A DNA stretch of 64,000 bases from Coniferiporia sulphurascens (lineage: Eukaryota; Basidiomycota; Agaricomycetes; Hymenochaetales; Hymenochaetaceae): NCBI GenBank assembly GCA_002794785.1, contig NBBA01000002.1, forward strand, positions 2,232,001 to 2,296,000, in the 5' to 3' direction. Position 1 is the stretch's first letter. Each line of letters starts with the position of its first letter. A program made the position numbers and the translations under genes. Below the pieces are notes generated by a model. It saw only the letters and a list, made by a program, of their open reading frames with translations. It ran no database searches and was not told where the DNA came from. Below, piece after piece: positions 50,879 through 62,545 of the stretch.

Positions 50879-52314
50879 ATGGGATACTGTGATATAAGTA
50901 GTCCTGCTGGTGAATGTTGCCATGCCCAAGACCTGTCCGTCCCCCGATGGTTATTCGCCGTGCCAGTGATGGTTGTGACAACGCAAAGAGAATGGATTTG
51001 GATGAAGCTGCGCGCATTCCAGTATTCCACACATGAACAAGTGAGTACAAATATGACGTGGAATATATTTTTGAGTACAGCAAATTAACTATACTAGGAC
51101 ACACAAAATAAAGCTAGAGTGATCAAGACCGGTGATGATGTTACGGTACCACTCACATATTTTCGTAAAATCCGCCTTGTTGGGACACATCCTGCGGCTA
51201 CCAGTGGTTCCGCGGACGTCTGGAAAGGGCAAGACCGGCAGCACAATGGTTCATACATCGCCCTTAAGGTTCTCCGTGAACACAGTCCTTTAAGCAGCAG
51301 CGCAAACAAAACGGTAACACATCTTTAACTCGTTGTAGGGTCATCCTTGTTCATGTTACGCGAACTTATTCTTCGTCTGGCTGCAGGAAACCTATTCGAA
51401 AGAGGTTTTTACCTGGCGGCGTCTTGATCACAAAAACATACTTCCATTTCTCGGACTGCACCATACAAAGTTATTACCCCAGGTGGCCCTTGTTTCGCCT
51501 TGGATGGAGAATGGAAACTTACGTAGTTACCTGAGGCGAAAGAGCAATGTCGACAGAGTCTTAATGGCTAGTTATTCTCACTTATCCCTTCCGATGTTCC
51601 CTGATCTCGCCCTCTATCCGCTATTTAGATGATCGGAGTTGCGAACGGTCTCAACTATATGCACACGCACAACCCGCCAATCGTGCACGGGGACCTGAAA
51701 TGTGTGGGTGAACTATCAAGGACCGGTCTTATAGTCAAGCTAATTCCCATATGTAGGCGAATATACTTGTAGATAACTCCGGAAATCCCCTTATCTCAGA
51801 CTTCGGACTAGCCGGTCTGGAAGGCGATCCGATAGTTTCCGGTTCTATTAGATGGCAAGCTCCAGAAATTCTACAGGCCATGTCTTCCGGTGACGACGCC
51901 AGGATCACCAGGAAAACGGATGTGTATGCATTTGGAATGTCATTATTAGAAGTAAGTCAAGCATAACTCTTCCGGGTGTATCAGTAAAATCGCGGATTTC
52001 TTACGGTGAATAATCAGGTGTTTACCGATGAAGTCCCCTTTCCCGATCTTCGCCTCGATGGCGCTGTAATGCTGGCAGTTGCAGTGTCTGATAAGCGCCC
52101 TCCGCGTCCAAGTGGCTTGGCCTGCGAGCGCGGTTTGGCAGACTACGTATGGAGAGTTATCACAAAATGCTGGTCTACGGATCCAGCCAGGCGACCGACT
52201 ATCAGTGGCGTAATGACGGAACTATGCACAGAGTATGTTAAAGCGACGCCCAACGAACAAACGATCTGCGGGACAAATCAGCGCTATCCACCACATACGA
52301 TCCGGTCTAGCTGA
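50879..52314 (+). CDS. TKL-family (tyrosine-kinase-like) protein kinase, Agaricomycete type
   Basis: The kinase domain is clear after splicing. Reading along: [20 protein letters not shown] then VWKGQ (glycine loop, poorly conserved), YIALKVLRE (ATP lysine), [56 protein letters not shown] and LKCANILVDN (catalytic loop HGDLKxxN, 51686 on), [46 protein letters not shown] and [21 protein letters not shown] in place of HRDLK is usual in the expanded mushroom TKL kinases. The stop is at 52314. Six or so introns are needed. The N-terminus is uncertain: the exon starting at 51098 has no ATG, and the in-frame upstream exon (donor about 51041) begins [14 protein letters not shown] at 50879. Signalling role unknown. 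Confidence 0.75.
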
Positions 52315-54788
52315 TTTTTCAAAACGACGAAAGAACATCTACCGGCGTAGAATTACACTCCACGGTTTTCGCACATAGATTTTTTGAGCTGTTATACATT
52401 ATTACGATATAGAGCACATTCAGTTTAGGAGGCAACTAAATTCGGGTTTGTTACCCGTGTATACTGTAGACTGCATGCATATGACTCGGTAGGGTGCTAT
52501 CGTTTCGCTCTCCGCATACGTCAAGGGCCTTGAATGCGCTCTGTTTCGGCAATAGACGGGGCCCTGAGCAGCTAGATTTAGCAAGATGCTAAGTCGGTTA
52601 GCGTAACAAAGAAGGCAATTGCCTGCCTACCAAGTACTGTAGTTTCTAATCTCGGACTCGGCTCTTGTAAGCTTTTTTTTTTCAGCATTTATATAATGTG
52701 ACGCTCTTGAGCAAAAAGTACTGAAGGCCCCCGTTCCAAAGTATTTAAGTTCTCTTTGAGCACTTAAGCACACCAACGGCTGGTCCGCCCCTTACTTCTC
52801 CCAATCCCCAACAGGTCCTCTATCTCGATCTCTCTCCGGCTCCGCCGGCTCATCGGAACTCGAACCAATGTTTCACTTGCATATAATTAGGTGACTGTTC
52901 TATCAACCGTGTCATGGGGTAAAGCAACGTGCACTAGGTTATGAAGGCTAGTATCTAATTCGACAAAACCTGGAGACAACCTCTATGATCGCTACTTCTT
53001 TTTGAGTGCATTACAACATCTATTGCATCGCGGCAGCCCACAATCACGACTACAATTAACAGCTACACAGGTGCCAAAGGTATGACGGTCTATGTGATCA
53101 CCCTTGGGGACCTCCGGGATGTGAATCTCCCAAAGCAACCTCACAAACGAAAATGTGATCTGCTCTGTGAGCAGTTTAGACCGCCAAACTGCAAGCAGTT
53201 GAGAACATATTTTTGTTTGCGCTGCTGCTTTGGGACATCTTGTCCACGGAGGAACTTTCTTCGAAGCCCGGTTTAGCGAGTCTAAATAAAACGTCACGGT
53301 TCAATCTAGTGGTGCTCTACTCGCCAGGAATATCTGTTAACCTTTTGTATCATGTTCAGGAATTCTCCACGATCTAGAACTGGACACCATTTCTCCAGTT
53401 CACATTCTGTGGGTTCCGTGGAAGGTCTGAGAAAGACGGTATCCGGATCGACAGGATTCACATCTCAGTTTGTTCTAATACTTCTCTTAACCACCTCCCC
53501 GGCCTCACCCTCCTCTTCTCTCAGTCTTTAGACGATTTAGAGTCGCGAGCGGACTCAGCCGATTGCATACAACGTGCTGATCACGCACAAGAGTCGACGT
53601 ACACATGTACACCTGTTCAACTATCAAGCTGAGATAATGTCTGTCTGCCGTAAGCCATTCGCATCTGACCCCAGAGCCGGCTCTGGACTTACAGCGGTGA
53701 AAGGTTACTCAATAAGTCTGGCGCACTGGTATTACCGGCAGGCATGGTCCGGACATTGCTCACCACACTGGCCAACGACAGGCTCAGATCTTTAAAAAAT
53801 CGATCCATGCGTCTAGATCAATAATATCGCTGGGAGTGGGTCAGACTTATTATTCTTCGGATTTCCGGCAGCTAACTCGTTTTTATGGAAAGCATAGATC
53901 TTCTCTGGGGAGTTCCCCCGGTAATAGTGATAACCAATGAATGTTCCCTCACCCGACTAGTTTGGAGGCGGTTTGATGACTGTCTATTGTATGTCACCGG
54001 AATTGCAGTGACTTACGAATACACACGGGGGACCGGTAAAGGGGACGCGGTGTAGCTATTCAGGAATGTCAGTATATGATGTCATTAATCAAAAGATATT
54101 CCGCCAATGACTTATCAAATATTCGAACTAGCTAGCTTCTCAGAGTGGGACTAATCGTATCTCTCGCATGTTAATGCAGCATAATGGGTGCATCATGGCC
54201 CACGGCATATTAGGATCGATCCTATGGGCTCCTATGCCTGCGGCGCCCTTAACAGGCTCAACCTAACACTCTCATGCAGCTTCTTGAAAAAACAGGGTAG
54301 TGGACACATTTAGGAAATCATTTCTAAAGGGGTGCAAATCCTTGAGCGAAAGCACCTCCCGGTCTCTTCTTTAAAATGATATGTAACCTGGGAGGCGTAG
54401 CAAAAGGAGTAAAGTTCACATTTACAGTATGGTGTCTGTGCATATATATTTCCGTTCGCCTAATTATTTGATTTTTGTGGTCAATATTCAACGAATCTCT
54501 ACGGATCAGCCGCAGGTTTGCTAACTTGAACATGCTTACAATAGTAGCACCACCTAACGTCACAGATGACCTAATGAAAATCCGGTGTCGGGTCCTGCCA
54601 GCGCTAGCTAACCCTATACTTATCGTATCTACCGTATACTAGTGCAGCACATGTACAAAAAGACACACATTCGTCTTCTAAAGAGTACCATATTGGTGGA
54701 CAAACACTGTGCTATAACATGTACTATCGAATGCGGTTGAGTAGCGAATCCGCTCAGGGTACGAAGCCTACGAGTATAGGTACCAAGA
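52315..54788. other. Gene-poor region between TKL kinase and LIG4
   Basis: About 2.5 kb with no supported gene. Frames at 52992-53297 (minus, 101 codons) and 53082-53276 (plus, 64 codons) overlap each other and carry no recognisable domain. A perfect 14-bp palindrome, TAGGATCGATCCTA, lies at 54211-54224. No transposon ends were found. Confidence 0.45.
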
Positions 54789-57700
54789 TCAATCGCGCGA
54801 CCATGTATGAACATGTGTCTGAGACTCACCATCTTCGTCAAGCAAGCTCGATTCTTCTACGCATGCGAAGATAAAATCGCTGAGAACTAAGTTGCGCCTT
54901 TTGGGTCTGCGAGGATTCAGTGGTCAGACGAATCCGTACAATCCAACCATGAAACAGGCACCAACTTCGACGTGCGCTTCATTAGCTCCTTCCGCCTGGA
55001 GATATCGCGCTTGTCAAGGACGACGTGCGTAAGCTTGGGCTCGTCCAAGTCGACAATACGACCACCGTTCGCAACGATAGCATCTTCGACACTGGCGAAA
55101 CTGAATGATGTCTTCAGTATACTACGCGCCAACGGTTTAAGGGCTACGTACGAAGTTGCAATCTGTTCCTTATGCTTCGTTTTAAGTTCCATCCCGTTTC
55201 TCTCTGCGTTAGCGGGTGAATCAAGATAAAAACATCTGAGTAGAGTGGGTCAGTATGACATGCGTTCCGAAACTTTATACAACCTACAAGTGCTTGAATA
55301 TTTTTTCTTGGTCATACTCCATGGCATCCGCACTTTCCCCCATCTTCTCATCTTTCACATCCTTGAGTTGAAAAAGGAACCATGAGCAAGGCTCGCCAAG
55401 AGTATATGAGATATCTCACGTCAGTCTGCCGCACGTTTTCGCCTTCATCCTGTAGAAGCTGATTAGGAACTCAAGATATAAAATATAGGGCGCTCGTATA
55501 ACTGTGATGGGCTTACGGGATTTTCGATTATTTTCTCAGCGATTGGTAGGTTATCGGGCAACGTCCATTCGTCTGTTTCTTCGTTGAAACGTAACTCTTC
55601 ATAATCCGAGTCTGGATCCGTCTCTGAATCAACTTCTGGCTCAGCTCTCAAGCCCCTGACATCATCTTCGGCATCGTCCACTTTGAACCAATCTGCCATC
55701 TCCGGGTCTGTGACAAGCGTACTATCATTCTCTTCTGGACTTTGTCGTCCTGAAGATCTTCCTACAATGCTTTGTTCCGGGGGTGATGCCGATTCATGTA
55801 TTCCATTATCCTCGTTATATTCTTTGTCAAGCTTTCGGTTCGTTGTTGCATGGAAGAAGTATCTGAGGTATGCATTGATCAGCTCTTAATCGTATTTCCA
55901 TGACACATTGAACGCACTTGCTATATAGCGGTACGCGCTCTCCTTGGTCAACACAATCGTAAATCCAAGAGGGGCGAATAACGTCATAAGTATCTTTGTT
56001 CATGATAAGCTTCAAGTCGTACGCTGTTCGAACATGTCATTAACTGTGAATTCCGCTTCGTATATATGGATTCGTACGGATGGACGTTCCACCATAGACA
56101 ACAAGAATCGGATCCGCTCCCCTAGCGATTTGCACATACTTCCCACCGTTGGTGTGTATACTGCATAAAGTAAAGATATGAGATCAATCGGTAGAGGGGA
56201 CACTAGATTCTCTCTCACAGCTTCTGCAGTTCCTTTTTCTCCTTATCTCCATTTCGGGATTTTGGATCGGACGCCACCACTAAATGAGTGGTATCAGGAC
56301 GTTGTCTGAAGCGCCAGAAGGAAACCACATACTGAATTTAAACTCCTTAAATATATCGTTGACGACATTAAGGTCGTTCATACTCTCTCCTCGGTATTCC
56401 GGCATTACCATGATTGGCTTTTTTGTCACCTTCCGCTTTTTCTTTGTTTTGCTACTTGAATTAAGTATGGGCAGATTTTAGATGCGAAGAAGACTGACGA
56501 ATCGGCATCTTCCATCTTCCTTTTTCGCTCCAATTTCAGGCTCTCTAGGACAGCTATTTTCCATGTAGGTGAACGTTGCTCGAGATCTTGGGTCACGACC
56601 TACCTGTGGCAGACATACAGTCTGCTGCACTCAAATCATCACGGATGCCGATTGCCCGCGGGAAGCGCATGGTGAAGCCGAGATGGTATCGATCTGTGGG
56701 GGCGTTAGGCCAAATTATAAGTACACGAGTAAAGCCAGACAGCTAACCCGAGGGGATGATTTCAGCAGCTTTAATTTTCAAGATGAAAGAGCTAAAATTT
56801 TGTAATTGATTAATTGCCGTTTCCCCTCCGCAGTAAACGTAACACCACTTACTCTCCCGGTTCGAGATAAACGTCACCCTTGTCTTCCGCGCTCCTTTTG
56901 GAAGCTTGGTACCAGGATGGCATGTGGTCTTTATCAAATGTCTTCCAATTTAGTTGCCGAATCCAAATATAGTCTGCGTACGTGAGCCCGGTACCTATGC
57001 GCACGAACGTGCTATACCTGCGAGCGACGATTTATTAGCCCCCTATAAGGAAGGACGGGAAGAATCAACAGCACACATCAGCTCTTCATCATCATCAATA
57101 TTTCTCCTGTCATCCATGACCGCACAGATGAGCGTAGAGACACCCCCGCCGCGTTTCCCACTACCATAATTCCCGCCTGTCTCAGCCGGTCAGAAGATTT
57201 AATCAAGGGAAGAACGCGGCATGCCTACCGACGACAAGAACGTCAACTGTTTCACCCATATTGTCCTACTCGCGGTATTAACAGGAGCGGGATAACCTTG
57301 GCCTATTTGCAACGCTTACCATGTATTCAGGCTTGACCTTAACCCAATCATTATTCCTCCCATTCAAAACGTACTTCGCGTTAGGATGCTTGATAATGAG
57401 GCCTTCGCCTTTGCTCTCCACAACTTCTTCAAGCCGCATCCGAATATCATCAGCATTCCTTCCCTCATAGTCCGCGACAAACTCTATTCGACCTTTGATC
57501 TCCTTGATACACGAACGCAAGTTGCGTTTTCTTAATTTTACTGAACGTCCAGTCAAACACATGCCGTTCAAATACAGCAAATCGAAGACTTTGACTAAGA
57601 TGTTAAAGGCTATTAGTACCAGCAGAATGAGAACGCATCTAGTGGCTTACAGCACGGCCGAGGGTTGAGATGGCCCTTGGTTTTACCTAAAGAGGTAAAT

Positions 57701-59263
57701 AATTACCATGATTCTTGAGAAAGAGCAATCGACTTGCCAAGGGCCGCCGTTTTCAACGTTCCAAACGGGAGGTTACGATCAGAGACTGGATCCCATACCA
57801 GCATCTCGCCATCGAGAATAATCCTTATAAAGGTATAAGGACGATAGTGTAATGAAGGAATAGCACGCACTCTTCAACGCGATCGTCGAAGGCGTGACTG
57901 ATATACGGAGCCAAACTCCCCGAACTGTTGTCACCACCATAAAGATACGTGTAGTCTTTTCCTTTCCTGAAGACTGTATTTCTAAGGTGTCACGCAGGGA
58001 GAAAGGCCGACCATACCTTGAGCAGAAAAAGTACTTGTTGCCTCGTTTGTGGAGCTGCATGCGCTCCCCGTCAAGTTTTTCCTCAATTATAAAAGGTTGT
58101 CCCCCCATGTCCTTTACTGTGTCTTCGAGTCTCAAACCAGGCCGCTTACATAACATTGGTGCAAAGGCTTGAAAGAGATTGATTGACTTGTCTTCCGCGT
58201 TTAGTCTGTAGGACGGATCCCAGAGTTCATGTGCAACTTTTTTTAAGTCAGAGCATGCGTTAAAAAGGTCGACCGCGTCAGGATGGAATATGGAAAATAT
58301 TGTGTTCTCCTTGACGGATATTTGCATGTCTTGAGGTAAACGAGTGTCAGCGTAAGCTTTATGGGTTTGCATTGACAACACCTTTTAGAATTATACGTGC
58401 AATCCATTGCTGCTCTCCGGGTGTCGACTTGTTGTAAATTCGTTGTAGGAGTTTGGACTGAACTTCCCTAATCATTTGAGCCAGGTTTGATAAAGGCTCT
58501 GACTTAAGCATACTGTAAGGCGCGGGTGAACTTACTGCTTGCCGACATCCTTGCTTAACTCGTCCAGTATATCATTTACGTCGTCAACGGTCAGCGATCC
58601 CTCTGTCACTGACGAGCGCTTGCTGATGACCTCATAAAGGACAGTGGGGAAGTCGCCTGACGCTTTCTAAGTACACGGTGGTTTCAGAGTGACGTTGTGT
58701 TGCTAACAGCGAGAAACAAACATTCTTTTCAGATGGTCGCTTCCAGTTTAGCAGTCTCACAGCGTCCGGATCTTTCATGCCTAAAGGAATAAGCTTGATG
58801 TATGCTTTTGCAAGGTTCTTTTCCTTCAAGCCGTACACCGAGCGCTCGCGGTCTTTCTTGTGTTAGGAGCGATAATGAAGTAAGATGGAGCTCCATGAGT
58901 CACACTGGCTAAGTACCTGGGGCAAAACAAGGCGCAGTACAGGGTAAAGATCCTTTCCTACATCCTCGCGCCAGTTCTTGCCGATGGATGTCATTCACAT
59001 CATTGAAACCTGTTGCGACACAAAGGCTGACGTACGGTGAACCATTTTGTTAACACCTTCCTCCTCGTCTCTGCTTTTCTCTCGCTCGCGAGTTTCTCAT
59101 ATAGTCCAGAGAGCACGCTGAACGGTATGCTCCCTATATTGGGAGGCACAGGCGGACACGCGGCCGACTGCTTCAGAGTCGACTCCGCACCACCATCCTC
59201 GCCTTGATTCATCTCCATTTCTTCTTCATTCGAAGATATTGTTGGGGAAGGTGTAGCTTGCAT
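54789..59263 (-). CDS. LIG4: DNA ligase IV (non-homologous end joining)
   Basis: The ATP-dependent ligase that seals double-strand breaks with its Xrcc4/Lif1 partner. ATG 59263 gives MQATPSPTISSNEEEMEMNQ, then PFSVLSGLYEKLASERKAET, the start of the DNA-binding domain. The adenylation domain has EEKLDGERMQLHKRGNKYFF with the active lysine in KLDGER (58061-58078); later motifs are SKGEGLIIKHPNAKYVLNGR and NDWVKVKPEYM (57350-57320). Two C-terminal BRCT repeats follow: MNKDTYDVIRPSWIYDCVDQ (about 55995-55940) and FASVEDAIVANGGRIVDLDE to LTHVVLDKRDISRRKELMKR. An intron 54969-54912 (GTTGGT...CGCAG) joins TSK to PKRRNLVLSDFIFACVEESS and LLDEDG, which completes the BRCT; the plain frame stops earlier at 54917. 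The true 3' end is uncertain: TGA 54791-54789 if no further intron follows. Ten or more introns occur. Confidence 0.9.
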
Positions 59264-59406
59264 TTCTTTGTAGCGGTAGTATATCTCAATACAGAATTCG
59301 GGACAGCGAAGGATATTGTAAGTGGCTTAGTTGACGATTTGGCGGCTTGCGGCTTGAGCGTATTAATGGGGTCTCGGGACTTTACGGAGCCGCGACGGGC
59401 ACTCAT

Positions 59407-59446
59407 AAACGTGACTGGAAACGTGACTCAGACTAGAAACGTGACT
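59407..59446. repeat. Three direct copies of AAACGTGACT in LIG4 / kinase promoter
   Basis: Copies at 59407-59416, 59419-59428 and 59437-59446, all exact 10-mers with start-to-start spacings of 12 and 18 bp. The second copy runs into TGACTCA (59424-59430), the full Gcn4/AP-1 consensus. Read on the other strand each copy gives AGTCACGTTT, one base from the Cbf1-type RTCACRTG. Clustered identical sites suggest a factor-binding array; the factor is not known. Confidence 0.6.
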
Positions 59447-59448
59447 CG

Positions 59449-59454
59449 ACGCGT
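59449..59454. promoter_or_regulatory. MCB element ACGCGT
   Basis: A perfect MluI cell-cycle box, three bases after the last AAACGTGACT copy and 136 bp before the kinase start codon. In yeasts ACGCGT is the MBF (Mbp1/Swi6-type) site of G1/S genes; both flanking genes have plausible cell-cycle or replication-linked roles. Function here is inferred. Confidence 0.4.
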
Positions 59455-59589
59455 CTGAGGCACTTGCCGTTTGCGGCGAGTCCGGACTTGTCAGCCCTGT
59501 CATCCTAACCCCGAGTCGTCAGCCCCAAAAGCTCAGGACCTTATATTTGAATAAATGTTTTCGTCTGAATCTTCTTACCTGCGTCCACC

Positions 59590-62182
59590 ATGTCTGACGC
59601 CTCTAGTCCCATAACTCCTCCGCAGCTACCCCGGCGTGGAAGAAAAACGGATCATCCGCGTATGATTGGACCTTGGAAGATCGGCAGGACAATCGGTAAA
59701 GGCGCAACGGGTAAGTTGGATAACTGTGCGCTTTCATTATTTGGTTCCTCATGTTTATCCTTCAGGAACGGTCAGGATTGCCCGTCATTCAAAGACGGGT
59801 AAGTACGCTGCCGTCAAGATTGTTTCGAAAATACAGCTCGTCCAGTCCCGACGCTCGCTTCATAACCTCGAGGACGATACTGAGCGTATATTGATCGGTC
59901 TTGAGCGTGAAATCGTCGTTATGAAGTTAATTGATCACCCAAATATTATGCGCCTTTACGACGTCTGGGAAACGTCCGGCGAGCTCTATTTGATTCTCGA
60001 GTACGTCGAAGGCGGAGAGCTTTTTGATTACATCTGCGAACGCGGGCGTCTTCCCGCGACAGAGGCACTTGACTACTTCCAGCAACTCATAGGTGCCATG
60101 GACTATTGTCACCGGCTCAACATTGCACACCGAGACTTGAAGCCGGAGAATCTCTTGCTTGACAAGGACAAAACTTTAAAAGTGGCTGACTTTGGTATGG
60201 CAGCTTGGCAAGGCGGAGGCAATCTCCTGGAGACAGCCTGTGGTAGCCCGCACTACGCAGCACCTGAGATTATTGCCGGAAAACCTTATGATGGAACAAC
60301 GTCTGATATCTGGTCTAGCGGTGTTATTCTCTTCGCACTTCTGGCTGGAAAGCTCCCATTTGACGATGAGAATGTCACCACGCTCCTTGAGAAAGTAAGA
60401 CTAGGCAAATTTACCATGCCGTCGGATATCGATCCCGGTGCACAGGACTTGCTGAAGAAAATGCTCGAGAAGGATGTCACAAGACGAATCACTATTACGC
60501 AGATCCTGAAACATCCTTGGTATACCTCTCGGTCTGAACGAAATGCACACTGCGCCGCCCCTTCCCCCGACGAAATCTCCCGACCTGTCTGTAAAGCTTC
60601 TGATATCGATTCGGACATATTTGGCAATCTACGCACTTTATGGAACGGCGCGCCTGACGCGGACATCAAAGAGGCTCTCATCAATGACAAGCGAACTTGG
60701 GAGAAAGTTGTCTACTCCCTGCTCCTGAAGTACAGAACGAAAGTTCAGGAAAACCAAAACGAAGAGCTCGAACGGGCACGTACTCAACGGAGGACTGAAA
60801 GGAAGCGAAGACGAGCCATGATAGCAGAGAAGAAGGAGCAGGATCAATGTAATGAACGCGAGAGGGCGGGAGCTCTCACTCCCATTCGGGCTCCGCCACG
60901 TCCAGACCCACCGACTCCGCGCCGCGCCGCAAATCACCGGTGCTTATCAGTCACCTCCGACTCCCCTCTCCTTCCACCGCCTACAGCAGGTTCCCTTCGA
61001 CCCATAGAGCATTCACCGTGTCAAGTCAGCGGCCACCAAGCCTTACTTGATTTAGGCACACCACCTCTTGACCCCTCTGTAACGACTTCCCCACCCGCAA
61101 ATTTACCACCCTCCGTAATGTCCCCTGGGTCCCCCATCTGGGAAGCACTTGATGTTGCTCCTCCGATGGATGTACCAGAATTATATGACGAGCATGTTCA
61201 ACATTTCTTTCAGCAGATTGTTGATCATCTAAACACTATGCAGAATCGACCCAGTTCAATCCCTCCTCTCTCTCAGAACGGTGGGACCCCTGATCCCGAC
61301 ACGGCCACTCTCCTTACCACGTCCATTCCTAGGCCGTTTCCGGCGCACGGGAATTCAAGGGCACCCCCTCCAACCCCCGCCGGAGGCCTACGGTCAGTCC
61401 AGGAAACCCGTCAAAGGTCCCAGCAGGTGGATACCTGCGGCCTTGGCATACTTTGTGACTCCGGTAAAGGGAACGAGAGCCGTGCTGTGAAGAAGTCATC
61501 CCTACGCAAGTCCAAGGATGACGGTGGCCGCCCCGCACAGGCTGGAGATCGGCGGGTACAAATACTCCTCCCGCCTCCTATCGTGCGCGGAGGAACGGAT
61601 CGCAGGCGTCTTTCTTGTGATTCAAACCCCTCGCCTTCCCCAACATTCTCGCTTTCCGATGGATCGTCCTTCAGTGTCTCTTCTGCGCCGAAGCGCTCCT
61701 GGTTCACAAACCTCTTCAAATCTCGAACCGCCTCATTCACGTTTATGTCCGTGCATGATGCAGCTACGACACGGGAAGTTTGCCAGCGCATGCTCGTAAG
61801 TCTTGGCGTACGTATTGTGCTACCGCACTCGGAAGAAGCAGGAAATGCACACCTTCGATGTCAGTTAGATGAAATCCACGATCCCTCTGGGCTCATAGTA
61901 GTGACGAGGGCGGCGAAGTTTCGCGTCAATGTCCGGGAGCTAGATATAAGACGGGCAGCCGAAGTGGGACATACAACTACGATGGAGATGGTGTTGGAGA
62001 AGGGATCACTGCAGAGTTTTCGACTGATTTATCAGCGGCTGAGGAAGGAATGGGATTTGGATGTGGTGTGCGAGGATAATCTCGACACATCATATCCTAT
62101 CTCTCCAATTCCTGACCATGGGCCGCAACATGGTCTCAATCCTCCATCAATTATGGTGAGAAGGTTTTCCGACTACCCCTAA
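59590..62182 (+). CDS. GIN4/HSL1-type CAMK-like protein kinase (Nim1/Cdr2 group)
   Basis: A Ser/Thr kinase of the group that couples septin or bud-neck state to mitotic entry by restraining Wee1/Swe1. ATG 59590 gives MSDASSPITPPQLPRRGRKT. The domain starts IGPWKIGRTIGKGATG, split by an intron (59710-59764) from TVRIARHSKTGKYAAVKIVS. It continues with MKLIDHPNIMRLYDVWETSG, LILEYVEGGELFDYICERGR, NIAHRDLKPENLLLDKDKTL, KVADFGMAAWQGGGNLLETA, CGSPHYAAPEIIAGKPYDGT and LKHPWYTSRS at the end. CGSPHYAAPE is the Nim1/Gin4 activation-loop signature. Next is a UBA-like helical block (DSDIFGNLRTLWNGAPDADI), a charged coiled coil, a long Pro/Ser-rich linker, and a C-terminal part with KRSWFTNLFKSRTASF and VVTRAAKFRVNVRELDIRRA, plausibly KA1-like. 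The stop is TAA 62180-62182. One intron only. Confidence 0.9.
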
Positions 62183-62545
62183 AATCGTTCCCTTCTGAGC
62201 AATATGTTTAAATACGTCCTTAACATTGTAAATTTATATCTTTGCCATTTAACCAAAGTGATCATCTGCCGATCGACATGCGTCTTTTACGCGCTAATTT
62301 ATACAAAAAAAGTCAAGGCCCAAAATATGCATAATTCAAATCATGCAGAGTTTGCGGCTCTGTTTCAATTATGTTGTCGTAAGTGCGTAATCGGACAAAT
62401 GCGGATGGAGATGGTAATTCAAATGAGATTCTATGCTCAGCTGCGACCGAACGCGAGGAGAATTAGTTGAGAACCAATATAGGTATGCCTTTCACCATCA
62501 AAGCAAAGACAAAATCTGAAAATAGGTTTTGCTACTATACAGAAC
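62183..62545. other. 3' intergenic region between kinase and gamma-adaptin genes
   Basis: 363 bp between convergent stops, AT-rich. A plus frame 62204-62470 shows no domain and is not called. Confidence 0.45.

Larger units (their letters stand above)
59264..59589. other. Divergent LIG4 / GIN4-type kinase promoter
   Basis: 326 bp between start codons. Holds the three-copy AAACGTGACT repeat, one TGACTCA and one ACGCGT, listed separately. The plus frame ending at 59458 that covers it has no domain. Confidence 0.6.

Noticed and set aside
52860..52890. B-box-like GGTTCGAGTTCC on the minus strand.
   Set aside because: No A box at the right distance and no cloverleaf could be folded by eye.
52992..53297. 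Overlapping frames (101 codons minus, 64 codons plus) in the gene-poor island.
   Set aside because: They occupy the same DNA on opposite strands, have no known motif and no splice-supported extension.
49694..53300. Shared 14-mer TAAAACGTCACGGT at 49694-49707 and 53287-53300 in the gene-poor island.
   Set aside because: Several exact 14-mer pairs are expected by chance in 64 kb, and the match does not extend on either side.
54211..54224. Perfect palindrome TAGGATCGATCCTA.
   Set aside because: Isolated 14-bp palindrome with no loop, repeat partner or gene context; a few are expected by chance.
62204..62470. 88-codon plus-strand frame after the GIN4-type kinase.
   Set aside because: Lies in an AT-rich 3' gap and has no domain; more likely 3' UTR.
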